DNA of 5,787 bases from Clostridiales bacterium (GTDB lineage: Bacteria; Bacillota; Clostridia; Saccharofermentanales; Saccharofermentanaceae). A model generated the notes under the pieces. That model did not search any database. It had not been told where the DNA came from and saw only the letters and a list, made by a program, of their open reading frames with translations. The translations under genes were made by a program, and so were the position numbers. Shown one piece after another: positions 4,714 to 5,787 of this stretch (positions within the stretch are counted from its first letter, which is position 1; each line of letters begins with the position of its first letter). The stretch is taken from contig JAFGGR010000228.1 in the NCBI GenBank assembly GCA_016930475.1, positions 1 through 5,787 on the forward strand. The letters are read 5' to 3'.

Positions 4714-5787
4714 ATGAGCATGTTTTGTTTCCAGTGCCAAGAGACCGCAGGTAATAGGGGCTGCACGATCCGCGGCGTCTGCGGAAAGACCGAGGACGTT
4801 GCCAAGCTCCAGGATCTTTTAATTTACACACTGAAGGGGATCTCGGTCGTTGTTCGCAAGAGCCGGATCAATATCTCCTCGATTCCACAGATGAACCATG
4901 AGATCCTGACGAGCCTTTTTATGACCATCACCAACGCGAATTTTGACGCCGCCGCAATCGAGGCTCAGATCAGAATGATGCTCGCACTTCGAGATGAACT
5001 GCGTGAGAGCACCGGGGTCGAGGATATTGATCCCGCAGGAATGTTAACGGTGACTTCTCTTTCCGACATGCTTACCAAAGCCGATTCCGTCGGAGTGCTG
5101 TCCACTGCCCACGAGGACATCCGGTCGCTGCGCGAGATGATCATCTATGGTCTTAAGGGCATGGCGGCTTATGCGGAACACGCCGCCAATATCGGAAAAG
5201 AGAATGCGGAAATAAACGCCTTTATTTATGAAGCTCTGGCCGCAACCTTGGATGACACCCTGTCCGCCGACGATCTGGTTGCCCTGACTCTTCGGACCGG
5301 TGAGCACGGGGTCAAGGCGATGGCGCTTCTGGACGAAGCAAACACCTCCCGTTATGGAAATCCCGAGATCACGAAGGTCAATATCGGCGTGCGCGGTAAT
5401 CCGGCAATACTGGTTTCCGGGCACGATCTGACCGACCTGGAACAGCTTTTGGAGCAAACGAAGGGCTCAGGCGTCGATGTATATACGCACGGCGAGATGC
5501 TTCCTGCGCATTACTATCCGGCTTTTCGAAAATACGACAACTTTGTCGGTAATTACGGCAACTCCTGGTGGAAGCAGGTCGGCGAATTCGAGAGTTTCCG
5601 CGGCCCGATCCTTTTTACCACCAATTGCATCGTGCCGCCCAAGAGTGAAGAGGTCCGTGACCGGATCTTTACGACGGGTGCGGGCGGGTTCCCGGGTTGC
5701 GCGCACATCACTCCGGACGCGAGTGGTCGCAAGGACTTTTCTACAGTGATCGAGATGGCACAGAGGCTCCAGCCGCCGGAACAAATC
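4714..5787 (+). CDS. hcp: Hybrid-cluster protein (Hcp, hydroxylamine/NO reductase), partial at right edge
   Basis: 358 codons are open to the window edge; full members have about 520-550 residues, so the C-terminal third is missing. The N-terminus has C5-x2-C8-x8-C17-x5-C23, the [4Fe-4S] ligand spacing of class I Hcp from strict anaerobes (facultative species have a longer spacing). Of the ligands of the 4Fe-2O-2S hybrid cluster, His237 (SGHDL), Glu261 (THGEMLP) and Cys305 (TTNC) are present; the remaining Cys, Glu and Lys ligands lie beyond the edge. The enzyme was named for reduction of hydroxylamine to ammonia and is now viewed mainly as a cytoplasmic nitric oxide reductase and nitrosative-stress protein. 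GGAGG precedes the ATG by 8 bases. It follows the cupin gene and probably shares its promoter. Confidence 0.96.
   Translation, partial: MSMFCFQCQETAGNRGCTIRGVCGKTEDVAKLQDLLIYTLKGISVVVRKSRINISSIPQMNHEILTSLFMTITNANFDAAAIEAQIRMMLALRDELRESTGVEDIDPAGMLTVTSLSDMLTKADSVGVLSTAHEDIRSLREMIIYGLKGMAAYAEHAANIGKENAEINAFIYEALAATLDDTLSADDLVALTLRTGEHGVKAMALLDEANTSRYGNPEITKVNIGVRGNPAILVSGHDLTDLEQLLEQTKGSGVDVYTHGEMLPAHYYPAFRKYDNFVGNYGNSWWKQVGEFESFRGPILFTTNCIVPPKSEEVRDRIFTTGAGGFPGCAHITPDASGRKDFSTVIEMAQRLQPPEQI

Noticed and set aside
5044..5457. 137-codon minus-strand open frame opposite hcp
   Set aside because: It lies fully within the recognised hcp coding region and has no family features.

Overview
The window most likely comes from an anaerobic, low-to-mid GC Firmicute of the Clostridia type. 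The evidence is the strong AAGGAGG-type ribosome binding sites, a hybrid-cluster protein whose N-terminal cysteines have the short spacing typical of strict anaerobes, and a stand-alone B12-binding protein. The assignment is inferred from gene content; no marker gene is present.

Left part, minus strand (1-1443): three genes read leftward. A GNAT-like reading frame (1443-1105) overlaps by ATGA a small zinc-ribbon membrane protein (1108-578). The GNAT-like protein appears to lack the acetyl-CoA-binding middle of its family. After a 228-bp gap comes the start of a B12-binding protein (349 down to the window edge) with its own -10 box. A good sigma-A-type promoter (TTGTCA, 16 bp, TATAAT) lies at 1534-1507 in front of the GNAT-like gene.

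Middle part, plus strand (1664-4249): a two-gene ABC exporter-type operon. The ATPase has all the nucleotide-binding motifs and an unusual polar C-terminal tail. Six bases downstream begins a 562-residue permease-like protein with about twelve membrane segments. The substrate is unknown.

Right part, plus strand (4358-5787): a small cupin gene followed 44 bp later by hcp, the hybrid-cluster protein, cut by the right edge. They look like one unit for coping with nitric oxide, hydroxylamine or nitrosative stress. A perfect 8-bp inverted repeat (4297-4304 / 4322-4329) just upstream is a candidate operator.

No RNA genes, CRISPR arrays, insertion sequences or phage genes were seen. Nothing here is clearly a new system. 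The most unusual items are the internally shortened GNAT protein, the inverted repeat ahead of cupin-hcp, and a several-fold excess of GATC across the window.
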